From contig NC_045139.1 in NCBI RefSeq assembly GCF_008831285.2, positions 20,752,412 to 20,816,411 of the forward strand: 64,000 nt of DNA, read 5' to 3'. Source of the stretch: Nymphaea colorata. Taxonomy: Eukaryota; Streptophyta; Magnoliopsida; Nymphaeales; Nymphaeaceae. Shown here piece after piece: positions 36,852 to 48,650 of this stretch. The stretch's first letter is position 1, and the number at the start of each line of letters is the position of its first letter. Under the pieces are notes generated by a model. It saw nothing but the letters and a program-made list of their open reading frames with translations, had not been told where the DNA came from and did not search any database. Made by a program: the position numbers and the translations under genes.

Positions 36852-37440
36852 ATGGGAGATTCAGGGTCATCTAGAGGCAGCAATTTGTTGTGGAACGATA
36901 CATAGATGGACTACTTAGTCCAAGTTTTAGTTGAACAGTCTAGATTACCAGGTAATTCAAAGGCCCACACCACCATAGAGAATTGAGAAGTTTGGGACAG
37001 AGTGCACAAAAAACAAAATAAAAAATAAATTAAAGTATGCAAAGCCAAAAACGAATGACTAGAAAGAAACTTTGAAGACTGGTGGGCTTGGGTGAGAGCT
37101 TGTCAACAACAGTATTGATGTGGATCCTGAAGTTTGGGCAGATTATATCAAGGTTAGTAGAGCAATAATTTTTAACATGAATGTCTGTTAAGTTTCATAT
37201 ATATTTAACTATATGACATGTTGCGAAAATACCCTGGTAGAAGAAAATACAAGAATAGTTAGTCTTGGAGGTACTATGAGGAATCTGTTGAGGTATATGT
37301 CGATTCACATGCCATAGGCAATGATAACAATACATGCAATATCATGTTTATGGAAGAAGAAAATGAACACATTGTAAGCAGACCTAGGATGAACTCCACA
37401 TTCATGGGCTACAATTTAGTGAACAACAAAGTTTCACCCC
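36852..37440 (+). pseudogene. PIF-associated Myb/SANT-like DNA-binding protein, broken
   Basis: ATG 36852 opens MGDSGSSRGSNLLWNDT, then a TAG at 36900; the same frame continues MDYLVQVLVEQSRLPGNSKA, then further stops. Downstream, IDVDPEVWADYIK ends at an AAG|GTTAGT donor-like site (about 37152). The next open piece, with KYPGRRKYK and RYYEESVEVYVD, looks like a second exon. The WN..MD..L...L.EQ pattern and the D..VW..YI motif are those of the Myb/SANT-like partner proteins of PIF transposases, which bind transposon ends. Non-functional through stops. Confidence 0.7.
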
Positions 37441-37739
37441 CAAATGCTAAATGATGATAGTCCTACGCAGTCTTCAGAAACCTCAACACCCTTATGGGTC
37501 ATTAACTGGAAACACAAGTAAGACTAAGAGAGGAAGAACAAACCTTGACACTGAGTACTACTAGTTGTTGTCTGGCATTGCCACCAATGTTAGTACTATT
37601 ATACACAGGTTTAGTACATGTGCATAAATATTGCATGATATGCATAAAAGGTAAGAAAAGTAAAAACAATGACTTCCTTGCATGTAATCAGTTATCAGCC
37701 TTGAAACTGCATGTTCATTGTTATGGTCATCTTTTGTAG

Positions 37740-38098
37740 GAAAGTACTATCTCGCTGATGGTGGTTATCCAAATATTGTGGGATTGTTAATACCATATCG
37801 AGGACACCGTTATCATATGTTTGAATTTAACACACCTGGTGTAAGATCTCCTCAAATTGTTGAGGAATTATTTAATCATAGACATTCATCACTTCGAACT
37901 ATAGTTGAACGGACTTTTGGATTGTCGAAAGGGTGCTTTCCGATGCTGAAAGCACATGTAGAGTATTCCTTTCAAAAACCAGTTCAATTTGTGCTAGCAA
38001 CATGTATGTTGCATAATTTCATTATTGAACATAAGTCCAATGCTGAGCAATTTGAAGAAGATGATCCAAACGGTAACAACAAGTTTCCACCTTCATAA
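37740..38098 (+). pseudogene. PIF/Harbinger DDE transposase, C-terminal third
   Basis: After an intron-like TTTTGTAG acceptor the frame reads GKYYLADGGYPN, with the second catalytic Asp. Later come SSLRTIVERTFGLSKGCFPM, with the catalytic Glu in VERTFG, and FVLATCMLHNFIIE, the conserved end of DDE_Tnp_4 transposases. The final about 120 residues are open, but the N-terminal two thirds, including the first catalytic Asp, is missing. The encoded enzyme would have cut the element at TTA/TAA targets. Confidence 0.85.
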
Positions 38099-39207
38099 GT
38101 GATCTAAGGTTGTCACACAAGCAACTCATTGTGGAAGCAACAATTACTTGCACACTACTATAACAACCCAAATGTTTAATGATTATCAAAAACCGCAAGT
38201 GTTTGTTTAATGTTTCACATAGGCATGCATATGGTTTGTCTCTTTCTGTTAACATTCTTCAGACAATCTTGCATGTTTTTTTGGGTATACATCTGGTGTA
38301 ACAGTATATTTACCAATGCTTACTGTTGTTATATGTTTAACAGAACGTCAATTGTGAAGGCCCATAGAAAATGCTATGTTGTGTTTTTTTAAGTGGAGAA
38401 TCGTTGATACATGGGAGAAATACCAGCCTCTTGTGTATCAATATAAGTGTGCATGTTAAGGTCTTTTGATACGTATGAAGCAGTATATTACCATTTTAAT
38501 GAGTATTTGAAGATGGAGGAGGAAAAACATTATAAATTTCAACAAAAAGAGGAACTTAATCCGAACAGTCAATGACATGAGGAAGCTGCTAACAAAGGAT
38601 CATGTCTTTTTTATGTCATTTTGTGCATGTGCTCTACTATCTTCTTATTTTGGGTCTATACTTAAAACCTATGCATTTGGTATATGGACTGCACTAAGCT
38701 TATGGACTATCAGTTCTCTTTTGTTTTATTGTTAATGTGTTAACAAGAACCATGAAAGACAATTGCAATGACCATCAAACCTTGATCCCTTCTTTCAGCA
38801 TTAAAAGTTTCGAGTGCTTTCTTAAGGGAACTCGTCAAGCTTTTATGTAATCAAGGTTTGACGGATGAATTTCATTTTCATTGATGATACTGAAGGTCAC
38901 TGATTCAGGTCCAAACAAACCGTTCAAAGTGCTGAGCAAAAGTGGAATGCAATGCCATTCTTTAGATCACTCTGATAGTGGTTGTTTCATGACATACATC
39001 TTTTCAGTTTACTCATCATGGATGTTATATGACTATTTGAATTTCATGTATTTTTTTGTTTCTATTAATATGCAGCTTTTTTCTATGGATATGGAAATGA
39101 AAACGTTGATTACTATTGTGGTGGTGGCATCACTATTTTTTGTAGGATTCTTGCTTTTTTTCACTATTAAATGGTGTTATGGAATGTGTTGGTATAAGTA
39201 ACATGTA
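38099..39207. other. no gene seen
   Basis: AT-rich. A 106-codon frame at 38881-39201 ends in one hydrophobic stretch (LITIVVVASLFFVGFLLFF) but has no family resemblance and low-complexity base composition, so I do not call it a gene. Confidence 0.4.
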
Positions 39208-39214
39208 TTTACAA

Positions 39215-40115
39215 CTATGCTGTCAAGGTGCCCAGGTGCTACCTAGGCGATAGGTAGAGCCTAGCATCTAGGCAGAAAAGACGACCACTTTTTTTCTATA
39301 TTTTTTAGTTATGTCAATATGTCAAGTTGTTTTGATAACTATTATTAATATTTGAAATGTGGAGGGTAGTAACATAACAAGCATAAACAAATTAAACAAT
39401 AAAAAATTAATTGTTGACTTCATTGACTATGCAAAATCAATAGAAGAAGTTTAACGTTACTCATTAAATGTAAACTAATACAAGAAACAAAAATAAAAAA
39501 TAAACCTAATCTTTAGAAGAAGGAATGTAAATCTACAAGAAGGCTTTAATCCATCTGTACTTAAAAAGAAGGACATAATATAATAAAAAAGATTGACAAT
39601 AGATAATAGCATACATATAAGTACACAACAGTAACAATACATATAAGTACGTAACCAAACTATCATATACAATACAATTTAACATAATAGGATATACTTA
39701 TAAGTTTATAACAGGCATCAGAAATTAACAATACATATGACTATATGATATAAGTACGTAAGATAACGATACTAATGTACACATATAATAGGTATGAGGT
39801 ATCACAATACTATATAACATACTAAGTAACTAACAGTATACACTTAAACAGTATATATATAACAGCATAATGAATATAAAAATACGTAATCAGTACAAAA
39901 TAAAGTACATAACAATATATACTCAATTAAAAAGACTTTAATTGAAAGGGAAGATGGCTTTTCACTTTCTCATGGACTAGGCGTGTTGCAAGCCTAGGTG
40001 CCAGCTTAGGCACCAACACGTATCCCATTGCCAAGTGGTGGGCTTAGGTGACAAGTGTGGAGTTATGCTTAGTCCATACCTAGGTGAGGCTTAAGCAAGG
40101 CCTTAACAACATACT
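39215..40115. mobile_element. 0.9-kb non-autonomous DNA transposon, hAT-like candidate
   Basis: The left end TATGCTGTCAAGG (39216-39228) and right end CCTTAACAACATA (40101-40113) form 13-bp inverted repeats with two mismatches. Both subtermini carry CCTAGG-type words (ACCTAGGCG on the left, ATACCTAGGTGAGGC on the right). The heptamer TTTACAA flanks it on both sides (39208-39214 and 40116-40122), a plausible target duplication. The interior is AT-rich with many CATATAAGTACGTAA-like words and no ORF. Confidence 0.62.
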
Positions 40116-40122
40116 TTTACAA

Positions 40123-41105
40123 TGTTAATATTTTTTGTTATTCCATTTTTTATCCATGCTGCAATGGCAATTAGACAGGCTCAGACATTACCATGGATAT
40201 GTGTCTATTCTATTCACACCAGGTGGACTTTGTTTTGTCCATAGATTGCCATCCATGGACAAAGATTCATGGATGAACGTCCGTGGATCTTTTTTTGTGC
40301 TAAGCAAATGCCCGAGAACTAAGCATTAGAAACTTTAATGTCTTCACTAGCATCAACCTCTTCCTCTTCCTCCTCCCAGTCTCTCTCTTCATTCTCAATT
40401 ACTACCTTTTCCTTATCATCACCAATATGCTCATCCTCTTCTTCCATGGCAACGTCTTCATCCTAGGAGTTTACCTCCTTTCCCCTAATTCATTGCAGCA
40501 TGAAAGGAGATTTCCAGCCATGGCCATACATAGAGATGAGGCTGGACCTTGTTGGTGATCAATGAGAGTAAAACCCTAGTTCTATAGGGCAACTGGCAAC
40601 ACCAAATCACAAGAGCCGCCTTGCTCTTTCAGGAGTATGGCCTAGTGAGTTGCAGGTAAGCATATGGCCCATTTGGCATTTCCCCACCACCATGCTTGGA
40701 TGCTTTTATTGAGGTCATGTCCTGTGCACCATCTTATGCACACAACGATGGTACATAGGTGATGGACCCTATTACCTATATATCTTCAAGTGTTGACTTT
40801 TATGACAGAAAAGTACAATGCACAGATTTACCAGAATGCCCTAACAGTGCATGAACATAACAAACATCCTTAACATGCATTCCCGCCATGAAGGACGATT
40901 CATAAGAGGGAAAAAAAAAGAGAGGCCGCCATTGAAGGAAGAAAGGAGATGTGAGGATTGTCGTTGAAGAAAGTATTGGTTCAAAGTAAAAATGATGGGA
41001 TGTTATCAAAAGGAAATGACCGTGAATTCATAACGAAGTCATGGTACCTTCTTGTTTATCGATATCAAATGACAAAGGGAATGGCTTCTGAAGGGACTAA
41101 TAACA
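40123..41105. other. no gene seen; contains a hairpin
   Basis: TTTGTCCATAGAT and ATCCATGGACAAA (40234-40263, loop TGCC) form a 13-bp stem with one mismatch. CT/TTC-rich sequence lies near 40360-40460. No domain recognised. Confidence 0.4.
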
Positions 41106-41109
41106 ATTG

Positions 41110-41290
41110 TAAGTCTTAAATAATGCATGAGACAATGCATGTGAGATAATTGCATGAGATAACAATTGTATGAGATAATGTATCTAAGATAATGTGTGTG
41201 AGACAACGTGCATGGGATAATGTGTCTATGATAACCAATGTGTAAGATAATGTGTTTGAGTTAATCCATGAGATAATGTCAGAGATACTG
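41110..41290. repeat. short degenerate tandem array of GAGATAA words
   Basis: About nine degenerate units of the type (G)TGAGATAATGTG, each about 18-22 bp, lie just upstream of the FAR1-like pseudogene. Confidence 0.7.
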
Positions 41291-41422
41291 TTCAATGTTA
41301 TTTGATACACAAACTTCGTTCGTTGCAAATGGCATAGTATATGTAATATATCAACACCATCAAATAGCAACAGAGGAGAGAATGAGTCAAGCAGACAAAC
41401 TTTATTCATTATAGATGGTACA

Positions 41423-43260
41423 ATGCACGTCATCTCATCATCAACAGATGGCGACAAAGAAGAGAACGAGTCCCGCTGCAACGAGATGAATCATGTTTTA
41501 GGAATGCAGTTCGAGACCAAATACAAAGCATATAGTATTTACAATTCTTATGCATGGGAGCATGATTTCAATGTAAGAAAGAGTATGAGTGACAAAAATG
41601 CATAGGGTGTGGTTGTGAGAAGGTCATTTGTTTGTTTGAAATCAGGATGAAGAGATCAGCTCCATGTGTAAAAAAAGTTTGGGAGTGATACAAGGTGTGG
41701 TTGTGCAGCCAAATTGTTACTGAGAAGGCTTCCAAATGAAAATTACTGCATTCATGTATTCACAATTTCAGGTTATTACAAACTGTCAACATCACATTCT
41801 GAAGTAAGTGAGCTAACTAGTGGTGCAGGAAGATATATCCTTTTATTAAATTAGATGGTTGTCATGAGAATGTTCCATTCACACGCATGGATCATAGTAT
41901 TGAGTTAAGGAGAAAGAAGACTGAATCCATGAAGGAAGGATAATTTATGGCATTGGTCGATTACATTCGGAAAGGATTAAGCAAAGATACTGGCTTATAC
42001 AGTGCTATTCAGGCGGATGAAAATGGTTCTGCTACAAAACCATCTTGCGCAGACTCGAGGTCGAATGTTTCAACGACGTTCTTGTTTTTGACACAACTAT
42101 GAAGTTCAATACCAACAATTGGCTCTTTGCCTAGTTTGTAAGGGTGAACCATCATTCTAAAAGTTGCATTTTCGACAGCCCATTCTTCAGATTATTGAGA
42201 CATTTGATCGGTTATTAAAGGTATTCACTAAGGCCATTAATAGGAAGCATTCTAAGGTTGTACTTATAGATGGTGACAGTGCAATAGCAGTTGCAATGCA
42301 TCGACCTATACTTGTGATATATATTCCAAAATGCAATGAAGAACAGAAGGCACATACTGAATTAGAAGACTAACTTCAATAATAGTTTTGCAAAAGGCAT
42401 CTTTAAGTGTGAAGATGGTGAAACATTTGAATATACATGGAAAAAAATGATTTAAGCGTATGACTTAGAAGGAAATTTATGGCTTGGAAAGTTGGACAGG
42501 GACAAAGAAAAGTGTGTGTTGGCATATGGAAGACAATACTCTTGCGGAAGTATGAGAAGCATACAAAGAGTTGAGAGCATGTATGCTGCATTAAAAAGGG
42601 AAATGTACGCTTGCTTACAAATAACTCGATTCATAGAACATTATGACACATTTGTGGATTGTAAGAAATCTGAATTTAAAGGTATTTTGTATTGTCATGA
42701 TTTGGAAACACTCAATCAGAAGAACATTAAAGAATTGTTGGAGAGATATATCATGGAAAGATGGATAAAAAGTGCAAAGTTGGAGATATTAAAGATAAGT
42801 CCTGAAATTCCTTCCGATGATGGTCCAAAGGTGTTGTAACACGTCCTCCTACTAGCTTCTATGCATAACATTCATGTATGTTGTAGACTTGGCACCAAGA
42901 ACTGATCGGGCTTATAAATACATGAGGTAGTTGGCAAACAAGTTCTACCACCCTAGACCTCATGGAGAAGAGGAGCCATGGTTCTGTTATGAATACCGTA
43001 TTCAGTAGTTAGGGATCAATGTTGTAAAGTATGTCAACCCGATACGAGCAGTCAATGGTTTGAAAAGGAAGCTAGAATCTCATAAGAGTTGGAGTATGAC
43101 AAAAAGTGCACTGAAGAATCATGGCAAAGATGGAAGAAGAGGCAAGAAAAGGATCTTTGAACACCACATGAGTTTGTTCTGGTAAAAAATGGTCCAGTTG
43201 AGACCTGTATGCCACCACATCTATGCACATGTTATAAAATTGCAACGGTTTTATAGAACT
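41423..43260 (+). pseudogene. FAR1/FHY3-type MULE transposase-related pseudogene
   Basis: The plus-strand frames begin with a FAR1 DNA-binding domain: MQFETKYKAYSIYNSYAWEH, a VRRSFVC segment, then RCGCAAKLLLRRLPNENYC at 41696-41750, the WRKY-GCM1-like zinc region. Farther on come a broken MULE transposase-like part (near 42000-42450) and an open C-terminal part at 42492-42839 (CVLAYGRQYSCGSMRSIQRV, ERYIMERWIKSAKLE) like the tail of FAR1-related proteins. Similar sequence continues to about 43260. More than ten stops or shifts. FAR1/FHY3 proteins are domesticated transposases acting as transcription factors; this copy may be from a transposon or a relict gene. Confidence 0.72.
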
Positions 43261-43611
43261 CCTAGTAAGTTTTTATATCATATGCCTCTTCTCAATTTGT
43301 GCTTAACTATATGCATATTTCACAATCAAATCTATTTAATTGTCACAGCCGTATAGATTCAATTGGTCTTTCTATGTACCATATTGAACAAGAATGTAAT
43401 AGCTAGCTCTCTTGCTGATATTTGATGCAACAGGGAATAAGTTAACTATTCGTGTATGGAATAGTAAATACACATTTTGAATGTATGCTATAATGTTCAT
43501 TGTCGACTGCTTTTGTGAAAATCAGTATATCATAGATTAACATACATTTCTGATTGCTTCTATGGAAGTTGTTATATCATAGATTAATAGACATTATTGA
43601 TTGTCCTTATG

Positions 43612-44160
43612 TAGGACCAGGACCATCTGCTAATGGTGTGACATAACAACCATTTTTTGTGGTGTGTGCGATAATGACCATCTGTTTATGGTGTGTGAGA
43701 TAACGACCGTCTATTAATAGTGTGAGACAAGTATTGTCTGTTAGTGGTGTGAGATAAAGTCTATCTGTTAATGTAGAGACAACGATTATCTGTTAGTGGT
43801 GTGAGATAACGAGTGCCTGTTAAGGGTGTGAGATAACAACTATTTGTTATTGGTATACAATAAGGACCGTTGTTAATAGTTTGAGATACATCAGCTAATA
43901 ATGTAATTAATGGTGTAAGATAAGGACCGCCTATTGATGCTGAGAGATAACGCTTGTCTGATAATGTTGTGAGATAACGAGTATCTGTTAAGGGTGTGGG
44001 ATAAAGACCATTTGTTAATGGTTTGGAATAAAAACTGTTTGTTAATGGTGTGAGTTAATGATCATCTGTTAATAGTGCAATTAATGGTGTGCGATAAAGA
44101 TTGTTTTTTAGTGTGTGAGAGATAATGACTGTTTGTTAGTAGCATGAGATAACAAGCATG
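43612..44160. repeat. minisatellite array, about 27-34 bp units
   Basis: About 15-18 degenerate copies of GTGTGAGATAACGACCATCTGTTAATG. Example adjacent units near 43798-43853 are 27 bp. It lies downstream of the FAR1-like pseudogene and shares the core GAGATAA with the array at 41110-41290. Confidence 0.85.
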
Positions 44161-44164
44161 GAAT

Positions 44165-45190
44165 AATTATTAACAAACAATATCAACCAAAAACATTGTT
44201 GGACACATTAAACACATAATTGCAGTTTTACAATAGTATTCAGGAATGACAAAATACACCTTTAACAAATATTCAATAATGCTTAAATAAGTTTTTACAA
44301 GTCTGTCTCCAAGTCATGCCATCAAGCTAGAACAAGCATGTTTCAAAGCGATTTTCTAATAGTCCTATAAACATCAGGTTGTGCAAAGTTAGATATTTTC
44401 CACTCTTTATTTTCATGTATGAATTTCATTTTGCTATCGTAGTTGTTTTCTTCCTAGGAACATTTAATTGAAGCAAGCTTGTACTCCCAAATCGACGTCA
44501 CACTGAAGACATTAGTTATCCAACAATACTGGAGAAGAACCACAAATTTTAGCACACCAAACACATCAGTTATCATGTGCACACTGAAGGTTAAACTACA
44601 TACCAATCTGGTTAGATTTCCCACAATTTGATAGTCATCATGGTCTAAGGATGGATTGTACATCTGTACTTTTTTTCTCAAATTGTGGATGACGTATAGT
44701 ACACATTGTTTTTGTTCTTTCCACACATGAAGAATTAAAATCTGAAACACGTGGTATTAAGAGCAAGTGAATAAGAGAAAAATAGGGCAATTGAGTACAC
44801 ACTATGAATTAAAAACTGAAATGCATGGGTATTATTGAGCAAGAGAGTAAGTGAAAACAAAGCAAGTGAGTAATGGCAAAACAAATAAAGTAGCAACCAT
44901 TTCGACTTCATCAAGCTTCTTGCCTTGAAGTCCTTCCTTTTTATTAATATAGTGAGTGCAACATTTGCATTTGAGTTTGTCATTTGATGGCAATCAATTT
45001 CATGTTATAATTAACTCATGTGAAGAATATTTTTTGCTTGTCAAAAATTATAATAGAACAAGCAAGATAAGTTATATCTACCATAAACAATGACGTTAAA
45101 GGAAACTTTTCAAGCTTGTTGTTTACATGTCTACACTATTAAAGTTCAACAAAATAATCTATACTAATGTTCCTGGTTATCAGGCTAAAA
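44165..45190. other. AT-rich DNA, no gene seen
   Basis: Several frames up to 98 codons on the minus strand are Cys/Leu/Ser-rich with no recognisable domain. Confidence 0.45.
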
Positions 45191-45199
45191 TCAAATGAA

Positions 45200-46305
45200 C
45201 CTATAACTTGGTATTATGTATGTAATTGTTACGTTAATATTATTCGTCTTCAACCATCGTCCAAGTCTTATGTGTGGACATTATTTGCACACATTTTTTA
45301 TTCCACATGTAAATGAAAATTGATTTGATTGATTTAATTACGAGGGTATAACTTGGTATTATCTAAATAATTGTTACTTTGATGCCATTTATCATCAATC
45401 ATTGTTTAAGTCTTATATGTGGATATTATTTATGCACATGTGTTATCCTACACTTTAATGAAGAATGATTAGATTAATTTAATTGTGAACCTATAACTTA
45501 GCATTCTGTATATAATTGTTAATGTTATTTATCATCAATCATATAAGTCTTATATGTGGATATTATTTACACACATTCGTTATCTCATATGTTAATGAAG
45601 ATTATTCGATTGATTAGTTACAAACCTATAACTTGGTGCTATGTATGTAATTATTATGTTGATATTATTTATCATCGATGGTTGTCAAAGTTTTATATGC
45701 ACATATTATTTAAACATTTGTTATGACACACATTAATGAACATTGATTCAGTTACAAACCTATAATGTATGTACTTGTTATATTGATCTTATTTATCATT
45801 GATTATACTCTAAGCCTTATATGTGGATATTATTTTCACACATTCATTATCACACACATGTTAATGAGGATTAACTTGATTGATTTAGCTACGAGCCTAT
45901 AACTTGGTATTATCTATGTAATTATTATATTAATGTTATTTATCATTGTTAATAATTCAAACCTTATATGGAAATATCATTTACATACATTTTTTGTCCC
46001 ACACATTAATGAATGATTCGATTGACTTAAATATAAACCAATAACTTGGTATCATCGATCATCCTTTAGGTCCTATATATAGATATTAATTACACAAATT
46101 TTTTAATCCACACGTTACGGAAGATTTGATTCGATTGATTTAATTATGAACTTATAACTTAGTGTTATCAATGTAATTGTTATTTGATGTTATTTATCAT
46201 CAATTATCGTCTATTTCATATATGTGGGTATTATTTACACACATTTGTTATTTCACATGTTAAGGAAAATTGATTCAATTGATTTAATTACAAACCTATA
46301 TCTTT
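45200..46305. repeat. satellite-like tandem array, about 8 units of about 140 bp
   Basis: The anchor TATAACTTGGTATTAT recurs at 45202, 45347, 45492, 45627, 45761, 45898, 46040, 46153 and 46297, giving spacings of 145, 145, 135, 134, 137, 142, 113 and 144 bp. Between anchors the same order returns: TTATTTATCATCAATC, AAGTCTTATATGTGGATATTATTTACACACAT, TTAATGAAGATTGATT and GATTTAATTA. Units are strongly diverged, so the array is old. Confidence 0.9.
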
Positions 46306-47560
46306 AGGGTGGGCACGAGCAAGTGGATTTGCAACATATTGGGTGGAAGGAAGCCTGGTGCGATTTTGAAGAAGGGTTGGAGCTTGTGGATGGTATCATG
46401 GCCCCCACCTTCAAAGGCTGGAGATATTGAAATGCAGAATATATCTGGTATGGAGGTTTTGGGGGCTTATTTGCACTCATTTGGGCAGAATCAGTCATGG
46501 GTGAAGGGTAAACAAGTGATGGATGTTGCCACCCGCTGTAGGGAGGAAGTAGTTGGGTTATTGTGGTTAATGGGAGCAGGGATGTAGAGGTGAAAGATTA
46601 TCCAGAGGCGATTGTAAAGATAGAGAGGGATCAACTAAGTACCAATTTCCCTAGTGAGGCATATTGGAGGACAGAGCAGAGATTTAGCTTCTCTACCATC
46701 GCCAGTTTGTATGGGGAATGTCTGAATGTTGGGCTAGATTTTAATTATGTTTTTAAAGAGTTTCAAAGGTTGTGGGTGACAGTGTCAAAATCAAAGTTCT
46801 CGATCATTGGTAAAGGTTGATTCCTAGTGAGAGTTTCATCTCAGCAGCAGTTGGCCACGGTCCTATGATGCACGACTTGGTCAATTGGAGGCCAGTTGTT
46901 GATAGTCAGTACGTCGAAACTAGGCATGGAAATGAAGATTAATGACTAGGAATCGATTCCAATTTGGATCTATCACCTTGCCCTTCCATCAGTTTTCTGG
47001 ATTGAGTATAGCTAATGTTCAATTGCCAAGGCTTTGAGTGGATCCTTGATAAAGGCTGATAGCTGCACTTTGCAGATGGAACATCTAGGGTATGCATGTA
47101 TTTTCATACATATGCCTTTTAGTTTTTTACCTGTCCCTCGAATATTGTTGGGTGTTCAAGGAGTTCAGAAGCATATTAAAGAAAATCAGTATGAAGCTGG
47201 GGTTAAATTTTGTAAAAATGTGGAATGATATTGCACTTTGAGAATATGTGTATTCTTAAGAGTGGTCGGATGATTGGAGCAATGTCAAGATTCTTGCTCA
47301 AGGTAGAGGCACTACTCGGCAAAAACCACCAAGCCTTGGTGGCGCAGGTGTTAACATGTTTGAAGCTCTATGGGGTGATCTAGACCAGGAGAAAGACCAG
47401 GCTCCTAAAGCTCATGCTACATCAATCGAGGTAGCCTCTGGCGCAGTGGAAGTTGTCATTGGAGAGTCCAGCTAGGGGCCCAGAGCTATACAGTCAAGGA
47501 GACAAAAGTCAGAGGGAAACAAGGGAAATCATCAAATCTCCATGGCAACAAAAACTCTGC
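46306..47560 (+). pseudogene. DUF4283 / zinc-knuckle protein, LINE ORF1-like
   Basis: Plus-strand frames give a DUF4283-type order. An open piece at 46563-46820 ends KSKFSIIGKG; after a shift come LVRVSSQQQLATVL and then TWSIGGQLLIV (WSIGGQ at 46878-46895), the hallmark W.(I/L)GGQ. Later KADSCTLQMEHLGYACIFI (about 47055-47112) matches the family's end. A CX2CX4HX4C zinc knuckle at 47211-47251 reads C..CGMILHFENMC with a one-base deletion between its first two cysteines. The plant LINE ORF1 proteins of this type bind RNA and chaperone retrotransposition. No RT follows, so this is a 5'-end fragment or retained ORF1. Broken. Confidence 0.65.
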
Positions 47561-48650
47561 AAATGATGCTGATAAACGGAGGCTAAAAAGTAAGTATAAC
47601 ACTCAAAACCCCTTCTTTGATATTGGCATTTCTCTTTAATCTAGTTCTCCGGAGAAGGACAGGACACCTAGTTTCACTATGGAAGCCTCGGGAGGCCTCA
47701 ATGTCAGCACTTGTGAGTCACCAACTGTAAATCCTGCCATTTTTCCTTAAGTCATTTTCCTTAAAAAAAAGTCATATTAATAATACATCATTTTTCCCAA
47801 TAGTTGTCAATGTTTCCCCAAAAGTTGCAATTGTTCCCCCATTAGTGTGGCATTATTTAAAGGACCATGTACACCTTCAAGAGTTTTCCCTTTGCTCACC
47901 CCTTCACATCCTTCTTCCTCAACATCATTGGCTATGAGTATTGAGGGTCTTGGTAGCATTTGAAGTGGCACGATGCTTCTTTTGTTTATTTTAACATGCA
48001 TGAGTGGTAAGGCATGGTTGTTTTGCAACTTGGCACATAATTTGATTGTTTTCTGTTGAGCATGTTGGTGACTCTGCTTAATGCGTGCTGGATATGCTTA
48101 ATATACAGACATTTGGTTTTGATCATATTTATGCATACATGATTCAAGTATAAGTTGCTTGTCAAAAAAAAGAGAGAGAGAGATACCATTTATGTTGTCC
48201 TTTATCTTCATGCACCATTGGATTTCCTTTATTTTTTGTTCCATTTGATTTGTTGTTTCCTGAAGCAGAAATATAGTATAGTAAATAAATGAAAATAATA
48301 ATGGGCACCTAAAATAGTATGGAAGGAGAGGTTCCTTCATTGTTAGAACCACTAAGTGTATTTAGAAATAGTAGAAATAAAATGAAAAGGAGGGGGTGAG
48401 GGTGGGGTAGGGCTGCACACGAGCCAAGTCAAGCCTGAGCTTAGTCAGCCCAAACTCGGCTCGACTCTTATTTTGCTCAACTCGAGCCGAGCTTCAAAAG
48501 TTAGTCCGAACTCGACTCAATTGACAATGGAGGAACTCGAGCTCAATGCGAGTCGGGCTCGTTTAACTCGACTATATTTTCTTCCTTGCTACATTTTCTT
48601 CCCTGCTACATTTTCTTCCCTGATACGTGGAACGAAACACACATGTCCTA
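47561..48650. other. repeat debris, no gene seen
   Basis: A GA/AG microsatellite lies at 48170-48183. The stretch 48415-48570 is full of CTCGAGCCGAGC / GAGCTCAATGCGAGTCGGGCTCG words, a well-known type of plant dispersed repeat. Confidence 0.45.

Larger units (their letters stand above)
36852..38098 (+). mobile_element. PIF/Harbinger transposon remnant
   Basis: A Myb/SANT-like ORF (about 36852-37440) is followed in the same orientation by the C-terminal part of a PIF/Harbinger DDE transposase (about 37740-38098). These are the two genes of plant PIF/Harbinger elements, here close together because most of the transposase and the inter-ORF region is gone. Terminal inverted repeats were not found. 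Confidence 0.75.

Noticed and set aside
38881-39201. 106-codon frame with a hydrophobic C-terminus
   Set aside because: No family resemblance, one T-rich hydrophobic stretch in AT-rich DNA, no splice or leader support.
41110-44160. Reading the two GAGATAA arrays as terminal inverted repeats of a MULE
   Set aside because: Both arrays carry the core in the same orientation, not inverted, and no flanking 9-bp duplication was seen.
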